Source: Lachnoclostridium sp.
GTDB lineage: Bacteria > Bacillota > Clostridia > Lachnospirales > Lachnospiraceae
Direction of reading: 5' to 3'
Assembly: GCA_021770065.1 (NCBI GenBank)
Contig: JAETRR010000005.1
Location: 27,001-91,000, forward strand
DNA: 64,000 bases
Below are positions 44,161-53,341 of this stretch, piece after piece. Under the pieces are notes generated by a model. That model was not told the origin of the DNA. It saw only the letters and a list, made by a program, of their open reading frames with translations, and searched no databases. Numbering within the stretch: the first letter of the stretch is position 1; each line of letters starts with the position of its first letter. The translations under genes were made by a program, and so were the position numbers.

Positions 44161-46109
44161 AATGTCAAAAACTCCTCTTCCGAAATAATCGCCACGCCCA
44201 GCTCCTTCGCTTTTTTATTTTTAGAGGAACCGGAGGATGTATCATTGTTAATCAGATAGTCTGTTTTGCCCGTTACGCTTCCGGTCACCTTCCCTCCTTT
44301 CTGTTCAATCAGTTCCTTGAGTTCGCTGCGGTTGGAAAAATGCTTAAGACTTCCGGTGATAACAAATACTTTTCCCTTTAACGTCTGATGCTCCTCGTCT
44401 GCCCTCTCCTCCTGTGCAATGGTAAGCTCCGACAGAAGATTTAAAAAACGCCGCTTTTTTCCTTCATCCCGAAAATAGCTGACAAAGCTTTCGGCAATCA
44501 CATCCCCCACTCTGTCAATAGCGGCCAGCTCCTCCGGGGAGGCTGCAAGCATGGCCTCCACCCGGTTATCAAATTCCCGGCAGATAAGCTTTGCCCCGGC
44601 CAGGCCGATGTTCGGTATACCCAGGCTGTAGATTACCTTAGCCAGAGTGGTGCTCCTGGCCTTTTCCACATTTGCCATAAGATTTTCGTAGGACTTTTCC
44701 CCAAAGCCTTCCAGGGTTACCAGTTCCTCCCGATGGCGTTCCAGGCGAAAGATATCCGCCGGCTCATGGATAAAGCCTTTTGCGATAAATTTTTCCAGGG
44801 TGGCCTCGGAAAGCCCCTCAATGTTCAGCGCATCCCGGCTGGCCATGAGTGTAAAGGACTTAATCTTTTTGGCCTCGCATTCCATGTTGGTACAGTACAG
44901 AGATTCTGCATCATTTACCTTGCGTATCTCTGTTGCGCCCCCGCAAACGGGACAGACCCCGGGAATCTCCACCGTATTGCTCCGCGTCTTGTTCTGCGCA
45001 ATCTGAGGGATAATCATATTGGCTTTGTAAACCTCTATGGTATCTCCGATTCCAAGTTCCAGAGACCTTAAAATGCTGATGTTATGGACACTGGCCCGGC
45101 TCACTGTGGTGCCTTCAAGCTCCACCGGCTCAAAGACGGCCACCGGATTGATAAGGCCCGTCCGCGAAGGGCTCCACTCGATCTCCTCAAGCCGCGTTTC
45201 CCGGATCTCATCGGCCCATTTAAAGGCCATGGAGTCCCGTGGGAATTTGGAGGTACGGCCAAGAGATCTCCCATAGGAAATATCATCGTAGACGGCCACC
45301 AGTCCGTCGGACGGAAAATCATTTTCCGAAATATGATCCGAAAACCATCGGACGGTTTCTTCCAGGTTATCCTCTGTCACAACCCGGTACTCTACCACCT
45401 CAAAGCCCTGATCGCGAAGCCAGAGAAACTCTTTTTCGTGAGAATTTTCAAAATCCGCCTGCGATGCAGACACCAGGGAAAAGGCAAAAAAGTTTACATT
45501 CCGCTTCGCGGTTATTTCGTTGTTCAGCTGACGGACGGATCCGCTGCACAGGTTCCGGGGATTTTTGTACTTTGCATCCACATCCTCAATTTCCGCATTG
45601 ATCCGGGCAAATTCCTCGTATCCGATTACGGCCTCTCCCCTGAGGATCAATTCGCCCCGGAAGGGAATCTGCAGCGGAATGTTCCGGAACACTCTGGCAT
45701 TGTTGGTGATGACCTCGCCGACTTCTCCGTTTCCACGGGTAACGGCCTTAAAAAGCCGCCCCTCCCGGTATGTGAGGACAATCGTCAGGCCGTCCAGCTT
45801 CCAGGAAAGGAGTGTCTTGCGATCTCCGATCCATTCCTTCAGTTCCTCTGTGTCTTTGGTTTTGTCCAGGGAGAGCATAGGGCTTTCGTGCCGCTCCTTG
45901 GGAAGCTCGCTTAAAACCTCATATCCCACATGGGCGGTGGGGCTCCCCGACAGAGTCGTTTTGGTCTCCTTTTCCAGTGTCAGCAGTTCATCGTAGAGCT
46001 TGTCGTATTCATAATTGCTCATGATCTCCCGGGCTTCCTGATAGTATGCCCGGCCGGCCCGGTTCAGAAGTTCAACCAGTTCCCGCATTCTCGCCCTTTT
46101 CTCGTCCAT
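44157..46109 (-). CDS. ligA: NAD-dependent DNA ligase
   Basis: A 650-residue ligase that seals nicks in replication and repair. The adenylated lysine is Lys104 in SWKLDG. A four-cysteine zinc finger (CPVCGG...CTNMEC), helix-hairpin-helix repeats and a C-terminal BRCT domain (GKVFVITGSL) follow. Length is slightly below E. coli LigA (671). It starts 18 bases after rluF ends. Confidence 0.96.
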   Translation of the reverse strand: MDEKRARMRELVELLNRAGRAYYQEAREIMSNYEYDKLYDELLTLEKETKTTLSGSPTAHVGYEVLSELPKERHESPMLSLDKTKDTEELKEWIGDRKTLLSWKLDGLTIVLTYREGRLFKAVTRGNGEVGEVITNNARVFRNIPLQIPFRGELILRGEAVIGYEEFARINAEIEDVDAKYKNPRNLCSGSVRQLNNEITAKRNVNFFAFSLVSASQADFENSHEKEFLWLRDQGFEVVEYRVVTEDNLEETVRWFSDHISENDFPSDGLVAVYDDISYGRSLGRTSKFPRDSMAFKWADEIRETRLEEIEWSPSRTGLINPVAVFEPVELEGTTVSRASVHNISILRSLELGIGDTIEVYKANMIIPQIAQNKTRSNTVEIPGVCPVCGGATEIRKVNDAESLYCTNMECEAKKIKSFTLMASRDALNIEGLSEATLEKFIAKGFIHEPADIFRLERHREELVTLEGFGEKSYENLMANVEKARSTTLAKVIYSLGIPNIGLAGAKLICREFDNRVEAMLAASPEELAAIDRVGDVIAESFVSYFRDEGKKRRFLNLLSELTIAQEERADEEHQTLKGKVFVITGSLKHFSNRSELKELIEQKGGKVTGSVTGKTDYLINNDTSSGSSKNKKAKELGVAIISEEEFLTL

Positions 46110-46127
46110 TCCCTCTGCTTCCTTTCC

Positions 46128-46868
46128 TCATCCTGCGGAACCCCGGAGCAGTTCTAAAAGCTCCTTCAGTTCCCTGTCCGTCACTCTCCTCCAGGTGCCG
46201 GGGCGCATTCCCTTCAGCTCAATGTTCAGAACCCTCACCCTTTTCAAATGAGTCACCTGATATCCGAGGGCCTCGCACATGCGGCGGATCTGCCGGTTCA
46301 GTCCCTGGGTTAATATAATGCGGAAACTGCATTTTCCCAGCTTTTCTACCTGGCAGGGCCTTGTCATAGCATCCAGGAGCACCTCGCCCTTTTCCTCCTT
46401 GCGGATACGCACGCCCTTTGCCATCCGCTCCAGGAAAGCATCCGTCACCGGCTTATGGACAGTAACCAGATATTCTTTCTCATGGTAATTTGCAGCACGC
46501 ATCATTTTATTGACCAGGCTTCCCATGTTGGTCATCAGAATCAGCCCTTCGGAATCCTTATCAAGGCGGCCGATTGGGTAAATACGGACAGGATAACCCA
46601 CATAGTCCACGATATTGCGCTTTTCCCTCCGGTCAGTAGTACATATGACACCTGCGGGTTTGTAGACTGCGAGAAGCACTTCCTCCTCGCGCTCCATGGA
46701 AATGACTTTCTTTCCCACCTTAATCTCCTGCTCCGGACGCACGCGCATGCCGGTCACAGCTCTCCTGCCATCTACAGTGATACGGCCCTCCTCAATCATT
46801 CTGTCCGCCTCACGCCGGGAGCATACCCCGGACTCGCTTAAGAATTTATTTAAACGGATTTCTTCCAT
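46128..46868 (-). CDS. RsuA/RluF-type rRNA pseudouridine synthase
   Basis: A 246-residue enzyme with an N-terminal S4 domain (RLNKFLSESGVCSRREADRMI) and a catalytic domain whose GRLDKDSEGLIL carries the nucleophilic Asp. The CTTDRREKRNIVDYVGYP segment is closest to RluF. It modifies a uridine in rRNA, most likely 23S. The ATG at 46868 fits the family start. It is the first gene of a long unit behind a strong promoter. Confidence 0.9.
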   Translation of the reverse strand: MEEIRLNKFLSESGVCSRREADRMIEEGRITVDGRRAVTGMRVRPEQEIKVGKKVISMEREEEVLLAVYKPAGVICTTDRREKRNIVDYVGYPVRIYPIGRLDKDSEGLILMTNMGSLVNKMMRAANYHEKEYLVTVHKPVTDAFLERMAKGVRIRKEEKGEVLLDAMTRPCQVEKLGKCSFRIILTQGLNRQIRRMCEALGYQVTHLKRVRVLNIELKGMRPGTWRRVTDRELKELLELLRGSAG

Positions 46869-46940
46869 ATGATATTTCCTTTCCTCTTTGTGCATTAAGG
46901 GAGCCTTAATTTCATTAGAAATACATTGGTATTGAACCTT

Positions 46941-46969
46941 ATTATAGAGGATATTGGCAGGAGTTGCAA
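46941..46969 (-). promoter_or_regulatory. Promoter for rluF-ligA-HAD-glgB unit
   Basis: TTGCAA (46964-46969), 17 bases, TATAAT (46941-46946) on the minus strand; leader of about 65 bases. Confidence 0.7.
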
Positions 46970-47001
46970 GGAAATTGCACTTGAATTAAAACGGATACCT
47001 T

Positions 47002-48093
47002 TTAATCCAGATACCTAAGCCCTTCAATCCCGCGGATACCAAGTCCCGGTTCCTGTGACACGGTAATGTTCTTTTCTTCAAATACGGAACCGCCCAGAAT
47101 CGGATCCTCACTGCAGAGCACCGGACCATCCAGGTCAATCTTCGTAATAATGTTCCTGGCACAGGCAAGATGAACCGCTGCGTTCACGCTGATCTTCGCC
47201 TCCAGCATACAGCCAATCATACATTCCACGCCGTAAAGCTCCGCTGCCGTGGCAATCTTCAGCGCATTGTAAAGCCCTCCGCATTTCATCAGCTTGATAT
47301 TGATAAGATCCGCCGCTCCCATCTGCATAATTTTAACCGCGTCTGCGGGAGAAAATACACTCTCGTCCGCTAAAACCGGCACATAGGAACGCTCTGTTAC
47401 AAACTTCAAGCCCTCAAAATCATGGGCTGGCACCGGCTGCTCCACCAATTCAATTCCCAGGCCCTTTTCCTGCATCTGGTTCAAAAGACGCACTGCCTGT
47501 TTGGGACTCCATGCCTGGTTTGCATCAATGCGGATCTGCCGCTCCGGGCCGGCTGCTCCCCGCACTGCAGTCAGACGGGCCAGATCCAAATCCGGATTCA
47601 TGCCTACTTTCACCTTCAGGGTATCATAGCCGCGCTCTACCGCATTCCTTGTATCCTCTGCCATGACTTCCGGATCATTGACACTGATAGTAATATCCGT
47701 CACAATTTTCCTGCGGCTTCCGCCGAAAAGTTTATAGACAGGAATTTTATAGAGCTGGCCGTACAAATCATACAGAGCCATGTCTACGGCAGCCTTTGCG
47801 CTGGTATTTTTTACAATGCATTTGTTTACCGCCTGCAGCAGCTCCTCAAAATCATCCACATCTCTGCCCATAATAGTTTTGATAAGGTGATCCTTAAGAG
47901 CTCCGATAATGGCCCCGGTAGTGTCTCCCGTTATGGCTCCGGTAGGCGGTGCCTCACCATATCCTACCTGTCCCGAATCTGTGTGAATCTCCACAATAAC
48001 ATCCTCCACACTGGAGACGGAACGCAGTGCCGTCTTAAATGGTACTCTTAATGGAACAGACAAAATTCCCAATCTTACTTCTGTAATCTTCAT
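47002..48093 (-). CDS. Dipeptide epimerase (L-Ala-D/L-Glu epimerase-like)
   Basis: A 363-residue enolase-superfamily enzyme. The Lys-x-Lys base motif (LKVKVG), metal ligands in RIDANQAW, ELVEQPV and LADESVF, and the second lysine in NIKLMKCGG are all in place. Members of this group epimerise L-Ala-D-Glu from murein or other dipeptides. It follows a transglutaminase-like gene and a DUF819 transporter. The ribosome site GGAAAGGAG joins directly onto the end of a 51-bp tandem repeat array. Exact dipeptide specificity is not predictable. Confidence 0.88.
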   Translation of the reverse strand: MKITEVRLGILSVPLRVPFKTALRSVSSVEDVIVEIHTDSGQVGYGEAPPTGAITGDTTGAIIGALKDHLIKTIMGRDVDDFEELLQAVNKCIVKNTSAKAAVDMALYDLYGQLYKIPVYKLFGGSRRKIVTDITISVNDPEVMAEDTRNAVERGYDTLKVKVGMNPDLDLARLTAVRGAAGPERQIRIDANQAWSPKQAVRLLNQMQEKGLGIELVEQPVPAHDFEGLKFVTERSYVPVLADESVFSPADAVKIMQMGAADLINIKLMKCGGLYNALKIATAAELYGVECMIGCMLEAKISVNAAVHLACARNIITKIDLDGPVLCSEDPILGGSVFEEKNITVSQEPGLGIRGIEGLRYLD

Positions 48094-48108
48094 AACAATC
48101 TCCTTTCC

Positions 48109-48312
48109 TTGATCTGCACATGGTTTTTGTGCATAGAGGTATACCCGAAGGGTGTTTCCTTAATTCGCACACGTTTTTTGTGCATAATGGTATACCCGAA
48201 GGGTGTTTCCTTGATCTGCACATGGTTTTTGTGCATAATGGTATACCCGAAGGGTGTTTCCTTAATTCGCACACGTTTTTTGTGCATAATGGTATACCCG
48301 AAGGGTATTTTT
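48109..48312 (-). repeat. Family C: four tandem 51-bp repeats with paired hairpins
   Basis: Copies lie at 48109-48159, 48160-48210, 48211-48261 and 48262-48312. Copies 1 and 3 (type I, GATCTGCACATGG) alternate with 2 and 4 (type II, AATTCGCACACG); the other about 30 bases are nearly identical. On the minus strand each unit has ACCC-TTC-GGGT and TGCACA-7-TGTGCA (or TGTGCG) hairpins. The array fills the gap between the transglutaminase-like gene and the epimerase gene. Because 51 is a multiple of 3, frames stay open across it. Confidence 0.9.
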
Positions 48313-49715
48313 TATTCCAGTTCCTCACACAGCAAAACCTCCTTGCTGCGTTCAAATTCTCCATACCGAAGCCCCCGGTCCGCTGTCTCTATCTCTCCGA
48401 GCTGGTTGTCATAAGGGTCAGCCCGCCAGTGCTCCTTGTCTATGGTAAACGGCGCCTGAAACGCATTGTTAGCTGCCATCCGGTATGCATCCAGATTGCC
48501 GAAATAGAACCGACGCCGCTCCTCATTCTCCGCCCTTACCGCTGCAGTCCCGTAGGACGGATCCGCATACAGCCACCCATAGGGCTCCACATAAAACCGT
48601 ACCCAGTCATGGGCGCCGCAGAAATCCGGTTCCGCCGTCAGTCCGCTCTGCCAGCAGGCCGGAATCCCTGCACACCGGCACAGTGTCAGAAACAAGAGGG
48701 CAAAGACGCCGCAGTCTCCCGTAAAATTTCTTGCACAGGATTCCGCAATCTGTTCCAATCCAAAGTAAGCAGGCATGAACGTATATTTCATATGAAGGGT
48801 AATAAAATCATAAAACCGCCGGGCCTTTTCCAAAGGATCTGTAACTCCATCTGTAAGTTCTGCCGCAAGTTCCCTGATATAAGGCGTAAACAGAATATGC
48901 GGAGGCTCCTCGCCGGTAAAGAAATCCGGCTGTGCGCAGGCAGCCGCCAGACCCTCTTCCTGCATTTTATCTGCATCATGGTAACGTGCCGTATGCACAT
49001 AAGAGTATTCCACATAAAATTCTCTGTTTTCCCTGAGATGTGTTTCCCAGCAGACAGTCCTCTGGGGCGCATCCTCCGGAGCCGTTATCCCCTCCGGCGG
49101 AAATACCTTCTCAATCACAATTTCACTCTGCTGTTCACAGGCCGCCGGAATCGGCAGATGGACACGCACAAACATTCCGGGCTCAAAAACTTCATCCTTC
49201 ACGCGCACACCGGCCCGAATCCGGATACGGCTGCTTATGCTTCCTCTCTCCCTCATCAGACGGGCACTGCGATCCAGCCGTCCTTCTCCTGCCGTTCCCT
49301 TCCCTGCACTCTCCACGCCCGGAAGCCGCACGCCGGCCCGGACTGCGAATGCCGGTTCCGACTTACACATGCTCTGGAAAAAACGTCCGAAAAAACGCCT
49401 TTCTCCATTCAGATAAATCCATCCAATCTTTCCGGCATCCACACGTTCCTCAAATTCTTCTTCCGAAAAATCAGAGATATGTTCCCGGACAACGGCCAGA
49501 GCTTCCTCCTTTGTGTAGGGATAATCCTCCGAACGGCGCAGGAGCATCTCTCTTTGGGCTGTCAGACACTGCCGCAGCGGATCCGGCAATGCGTCCTTCG
49601 CCAGACGCTTATCAATCAGACTTACTGCTCCCTCCACATCGCCATAGAGCTTACGCTGCAGAATATCATCCGGCAGCCCCACATGAAGATAACGAAAATT
49701 CTCATTCACTTTCAT
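48312..49715 (-). CDS. Transglutaminase-like domain protein
   Basis: A 467-residue cytoplasmic-looking protein (no signal peptide) with a C-terminal transglutaminase-like fold. The expected catalytic triad is Cys in TGDCGVFALLF, His in GAHDWVRFY and Asp in YADPSYG. The N-terminal about 200 residues are of unknown fold. The ATG at 49715 is chosen because GGAGG lies 5 bases upstream. It lies between the DUF819 transporter and the epimerase, so a peptidase or amidase step on an imported peptide is plausible but unproven. The stop codon coincides with the edge of the 51-bp array. Confidence 0.82.
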   Translation of the reverse strand: MKVNENFRYLHVGLPDDILQRKLYGDVEGAVSLIDKRLAKDALPDPLRQCLTAQREMLLRRSEDYPYTKEEALAVVREHISDFSEEEFEERVDAGKIGWIYLNGERRFFGRFFQSMCKSEPAFAVRAGVRLPGVESAGKGTAGEGRLDRSARLMRERGSISSRIRIRAGVRVKDEVFEPGMFVRVHLPIPAACEQQSEIVIEKVFPPEGITAPEDAPQRTVCWETHLRENREFYVEYSYVHTARYHDADKMQEEGLAAACAQPDFFTGEEPPHILFTPYIRELAAELTDGVTDPLEKARRFYDFITLHMKYTFMPAYFGLEQIAESCARNFTGDCGVFALLFLTLCRCAGIPACWQSGLTAEPDFCGAHDWVRFYVEPYGWLYADPSYGTAAVRAENEERRRFYFGNLDAYRMAANNAFQAPFTIDKEHWRADPYDNQLGEIETADRGLRYGEFERSKEVLLCEELE

Positions 49716-49847
49716 GGCACCCTCCATATAAAACAGTGGTTCTCCGCCCACCTTCTCAAGGACGAAGAACCAGCTGAATCCAATCCTGTGTAAATACAAT
49801 CCGGGAATGCGCCATCTGTCAAAATATCTGAGACGCTTTCCTCCCCT

Positions 49848-51032
49848 TTAAATGAACATCTGCATCAGATATCCCATGGCAAGGCCGCAGAAATTGCCGA
49901 TGGCCGCTCCCAGAACTCCCATCAGTACACCGATACCGGCATAGGATGGATTGTAGGCGGATGCAACGATAGGCGCCGAGGCGCTTCCTCCGATATTTGC
50001 CAGAGACGCAGTAGAAACCATACAGCAGTCCCAATGGAACAGCTTGGAAAGCAGATACATCACTGCCACATGAATAATCATAACCACAAGTCCGGCCACG
50101 ATCCACAGAGGAGCACTCACCAGATCCACCAGCGTGGCGGTAGATGCCAGCAGGGATACAACTGCATACAGATAAATATTGGACAGTTCTTCCACAGCCG
50201 GAAGCTTTCCAAGAGGGCTCAGTGCGCAAATCAGACCAAGAACCGTCACGAATACAGTGGTCAGGGTTCCCTTGTCAAACATGGCAAGGCCCACTTCCTT
50301 GAGTGCCGTATTGCCGGCCGCGCCCACCATCTGTGCAATGGCGGAAACCATCAAAGACAGGCCGATCAGGAAAATCCAGTCACTTGCCGATGCTCTCTTC
50401 TTCTCTTTTTCAATCTCTGCATTGGCTGCGTCCGCAACCTCCTGCAGCTTGGAGGTATCGGCCTTCACGGACTTGTCCCACTTGCCTGCATAGCGGACCA
50501 TAATCAGCAGCAGGGCAATCCACACGGAATAGTAAACCGTATCTACTGCCAGGGCACAGCCGTAAGCGCCGGGATCAATGGTAAATGCCGCTTCCATAGC
50601 CGCCATATTGGCAGAGCCGCCGATCCAGGAGGCACACAAAGCCGCCATGGCGCCCCAGATAGTCTCACCGCCTCCCAGAGCTCCTTTGAACGCCAGAAAC
50701 GCAATAAAGAACCCAAGCATAATGGAAAGGGCGCCGCCCATAAAGATAGCTGCCATCCGTCCGCCCAGCTTTGCCAGCTTCCGGATATCGCAGCGCAGCA
50801 GCATAACAAAAATCATGGCATACAGAAGGTTATTCTTCAGCACGCCAAAGGCGGCGGAACATCCCTCCGAATCAAACATGCCGATAGTGCAGAACAGCAT
50901 ATTCAGCACATAGATCCACACAAGCGGCGGAATATAATTGAACACCTTCCACTTGGTATACTTCTCCGCAGCAAGCAGAATACCTGCCAGAAACATCAAA
51001 AACGCTATGTAGGTAAAACCGTTTTGAATCAT
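49848..51032 (-). CDS. DUF819 (YjcL-like) membrane protein
   Basis: A 394-residue membrane protein with about eleven hydrophobic segments, starting MIQNGFTYIAFLMFLAG. The loops GGSANMAAM and ANIGGSASAPIVASAYNPSYAG are characteristic of DUF819, whose two halves resemble sodium-coupled carboxylate carriers. The ATG at 51032 has GGGAGTGGAG upstream and fits the first helix. It is the first gene of the epimerase unit behind a near-consensus promoter. Transport of a dipeptide or amino acid is inferred from its neighbours. Confidence 0.85.
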   Translation of the reverse strand: MIQNGFTYIAFLMFLAGILLAAEKYTKWKVFNYIPPLVWIYVLNMLFCTIGMFDSEGCSAAFGVLKNNLLYAMIFVMLLRCDIRKLAKLGGRMAAIFMGGALSIMLGFFIAFLAFKGALGGGETIWGAMAALCASWIGGSANMAAMEAAFTIDPGAYGCALAVDTVYYSVWIALLLIMVRYAGKWDKSVKADTSKLQEVADAANAEIEKEKKRASASDWIFLIGLSLMVSAIAQMVGAAGNTALKEVGLAMFDKGTLTTVFVTVLGLICALSPLGKLPAVEELSNIYLYAVVSLLASTATLVDLVSAPLWIVAGLVVMIIHVAVMYLLSKLFHWDCCMVSTASLANIGGSASAPIVASAYNPSYAGIGVLMGVLGAAIGNFCGLAMGYLMQMFI

Positions 51033-51099
51033 AACTCCACTCCCTTCATTTTTGCAAAATGCACATTTTTTTTTGTAAAACAAGCAACACATTGGTATA

Positions 51100-51129
51100 A
51101 TTATACAACAGTCTAATCACATGTGTCAA
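51100..51129 (-). promoter_or_regulatory. Consensus promoter of the DUF819-epimerase unit
   Basis: TTGACA (51124-51129) and TATAAT (51100-51105) are both perfect, with an 18-base spacer. The leader of about 60 bases contains no obvious riboswitch. Confidence 0.8.
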
Positions 51130-51168
51130 GTTATGATTCAAAAAGCTTTTCAAACCTTTTTATTCTGG

Positions 51169-51238
51169 GTTACTGTTCACTTTGTGACCAGTAACACGCT
51201 TCGCAAGATCACAAGGAATCCACCAAGCAAATCTTGGT
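51169..51238. other. Two palindromes between the chemoreceptor and DUF819 genes
   Basis: GTTACTG-t-TCAC-TTT-GTGA-c-CAGTAAC (51169-51195) is a nearly perfect 11-bp hairpin; ACCAAG-CAAAT-CTTGGT (51222-51238) is a second. Neither has a T-run directly after it on the minus strand, so they are not classical terminators. They may end the chemoreceptor message or be another small repeat. Confidence 0.4.
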
Positions 51239-51273
51239 CCCCCTTATGATAACTGATGCACAGAAACCGCAGC

Positions 51274-53280
51274 TTAATTTTTCAGCCGGAAACGGCTCAC
51301 CATTTCCTTGAGCACTGCGGCCTGGCCTGACAGCTCCTCGCTTGCAGCCGCACTGGCCTCCGCCGTAGCCACATTTGTCTGGACAACCGTGGAAATCTGT
51401 TCGATTCCGCTGGTAATCTCTGCAGCACTGGCATCCTGTTCCTTTGTGTACTCTGCAATTCCGTCTACAAGGCTGCTCATTTTGTCCGCGTCATCCACCA
51501 CGGCCATCATAGATTCCGCCGTCTCTCTGGCCGCACGGACACCGTCCTCCATGGCGTCTACGGTCTGGCTTAGCAGAACCGTCGTCTCCCGGGCGGCCGC
51601 AGAAGATTTTCCAGCCAGATTCCGGACTTCGTCTGCCACTACTGCAAAACCCTTTCCGGCCGCACCGGCACGTGCAGCTTCCACGGCCGCATTCAGCGCC
51701 AGAATATTCGTCTGGAATGCGATGTCCTCTATAGTCTTCACAATCTGGTGAATCTGTGTGGACTTGTCGCTGATCTTCTGAATCACCTCTGTCATATTCT
51801 GCATCTTCTCGTTGCTGGAAAGAAGGCCGCTTTTCAGTTCTCCGGAAATACGGCTGGCTTCCTGCGCTCCCCTGGCCACCTTGTGGACACTGTCGGATAC
51901 GGCGCTGATATGCCCGGCCAGAGTCTCCACCTCCGCTGCCTGCTCATTAGACCCCTGGGACAATGAGACAGCACCGCTCGATACCTGCTCCGCTCCGGAG
52001 GCCACATCGCGTGAGGACGCCTGCAGCTGCCCCATAGTTCTGTTAAGTTCCCGTGAAATCTCATCCAGGGCAGTCTTTATTTTCTCAAATTCGCCCGTAT
52101 ATTCCTTTTCCAGGGTAAAAGCGAGATTTCCTCCCGCAATTTCCCGAAGTTTTTCCGAAATCTCATTGATATATCCCACGTAATCCCGAAGCCGGACAGT
52201 TACCCGGTTAAAGTCGTCGGCCAGTACGCCCAGCTCATCTCCGGATTGATAGTGAATGCTCTGCTCCAGCTCCCCTTCCGCAATCCGGGTGGCCGCCCGG
52301 CTCAGCTCTTTTACCGGGATACCGATCATGCGCCGAACCAGAATCACAATCAGGAGGATCAGCACCACAATAGCTGCCCCCGCAATCAGAAGCATGCTTA
52401 ATGTCAGCTGCAGGAGTTCCTTCAGCACTTCTGTCCGGGATACGTATGCAACTGCCGCCCAGTTACTGCCGGGTATGTTCTCCACCTGGATATAAGTATT
52501 ATTTTCAAGAGTCAGCCCCGTCTTTCCTGCCCGTATCTGCTCCGCCGCATATGTATACATGGATCCGTCAGCTTCACTGAGTTTCTTTCCCGTAATTTCC
52601 TTATCTTTATGCCCGATGATGGTGTCTGTCTGTGTATCAACCAGAAAGATTCCGCCTGTTTCCTCAATCTGCACGCCGCTGACAATCTGGGATATGGAAT
52701 CCAGGTAAACGTCCGCAGCCGCAACGCCGCGCACCTCCCCGGCAGAATTCTTTAACACACCGGATGCCCCCACTACGTAGGACTGGCTGTCCTCATCAAA
52801 ATATACATCTCCAAGTATAAAATCCTCGGATTTGATTCCATTCTGGTACCAGCTCTTTGTCAGGGCATCGAAATCCGGTCCCGGTACAAAAGAAGCGTGG
52901 TACAGGGAACCGTCCGTCAAAGCCACATAAAGTCCGGCCGGATATGCCGCATTCTGATCTACGGTATGCTTAATATAGTCCGTCATTTCCGGAATGTCCA
53001 TATCTTCATACTCAATAGTATCCCGCTGAGTCTCCAGCATGGCCAGCGTACCGTTCATCCAGGCTCTCGTTTCCTGAATCATCTTATCGGTAGTTGTCCT
53101 GAGCATATCCTCGCTTTTCTCCAGTAATGCCTGAGACATCTCAACATAGACTATCCCCAGCAGCACTGCCACTGCAATAACAACACTCACCACAATAGCC
53201 GCGGCAAGCTTCCCCGTAATTCCCATTCCTCTGCGCACTGCGCCGGAACGGATTTCCTTTTCTTTGGTTGATCTCATCAT
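51274..53280 (-). CDS. Methyl-accepting chemotaxis protein with dCache-type sensor
   Basis: A 668-residue chemoreceptor: membrane helix (about 20-45), an extracytoplasmic double-Cache sensor (about 50-285) with [19 protein letters not shown], a second helix (about 288-315), a HAMP domain and a long signalling hairpin whose tip reads [23 protein letters not shown]. It signals to CheA/CheW. No che genes are nearby. AGGGGG precedes the tandem ATG start. The ligand is unknown. Confidence 0.93.
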   Translation of the reverse strand: MMRSTKEKEIRSGAVRRGMGITGKLAAAIVVSVVIAVAVLLGIVYVEMSQALLEKSEDMLRTTTDKMIQETRAWMNGTLAMLETQRDTIEYEDMDIPEMTDYIKHTVDQNAAYPAGLYVALTDGSLYHASFVPGPDFDALTKSWYQNGIKSEDFILGDVYFDEDSQSYVVGASGVLKNSAGEVRGVAAADVYLDSISQIVSGVQIEETGGIFLVDTQTDTIIGHKDKEITGKKLSEADGSMYTYAAEQIRAGKTGLTLENNTYIQVENIPGSNWAAVAYVSRTEVLKELLQLTLSMLLIAGAAIVVLILLIVILVRRMIGIPVKELSRAATRIAEGELEQSIHYQSGDELGVLADDFNRVTVRLRDYVGYINEISEKLREIAGGNLAFTLEKEYTGEFEKIKTALDEISRELNRTMGQLQASSRDVASGAEQVSSGAVSLSQGSNEQAAEVETLAGHISAVSDSVHKVARGAQEASRISGELKSGLLSSNEKMQNMTEVIQKISDKSTQIHQIVKTIEDIAFQTNILALNAAVEAARAGAAGKGFAVVADEVRNLAGKSSAAARETTVLLSQTVDAMEDGVRAARETAESMMAVVDDADKMSSLVDGIAEYTKEQDASAAEITSGIEQISTVVQTNVATAEASAAASEELSGQAAVLKEMVSRFRLKN

Positions 53281-53312
53281 CCGATTCCCCCTGCCAGTAA
53301 TTTACTGTATTT

Positions 53313-53341
53313 ATTGTAGCAGGCAGTGATGGGAAATGCAA
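53313..53341 (-). promoter_or_regulatory. Promoter for the chemoreceptor gene
   Basis: TTGCAT (53336-53341), 17 bases, TACAAT (53313-53318), immediately after the stop of the upstream dehydrogenase gene. Confidence 0.6.

Noticed and set aside
45084..45914. 276-residue plus-strand open frame
   Set aside because: It is antisense to ligA, whose motifs are clear.
48109..48312. CRISPR array
   Set aside because: Units are tandem with no unique spacers and the whole 51 bp repeats; no cas genes are nearby.
48035..48364. Repeat protein with HPSGIPLCTK-type units on the minus strand
   Set aside because: No ribosome site fits, the frame runs into the start of the epimerase gene and the stop of its neighbour, and all frames are open only because the unit length is a multiple of three.
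48120..49793. 557-residue plus-strand open frame
   Set aside because: It is antisense to the transglutaminase-like gene, with no family motifs, and is rich in Arg/Pro/His/Ser as expected of a shadow frame.
50034..51116. 360-residue plus-strand open frame
   Set aside because: It lies opposite the DUF819 gene and has the Gln/His-rich composition of antisense to membrane helices; no ribosome site.
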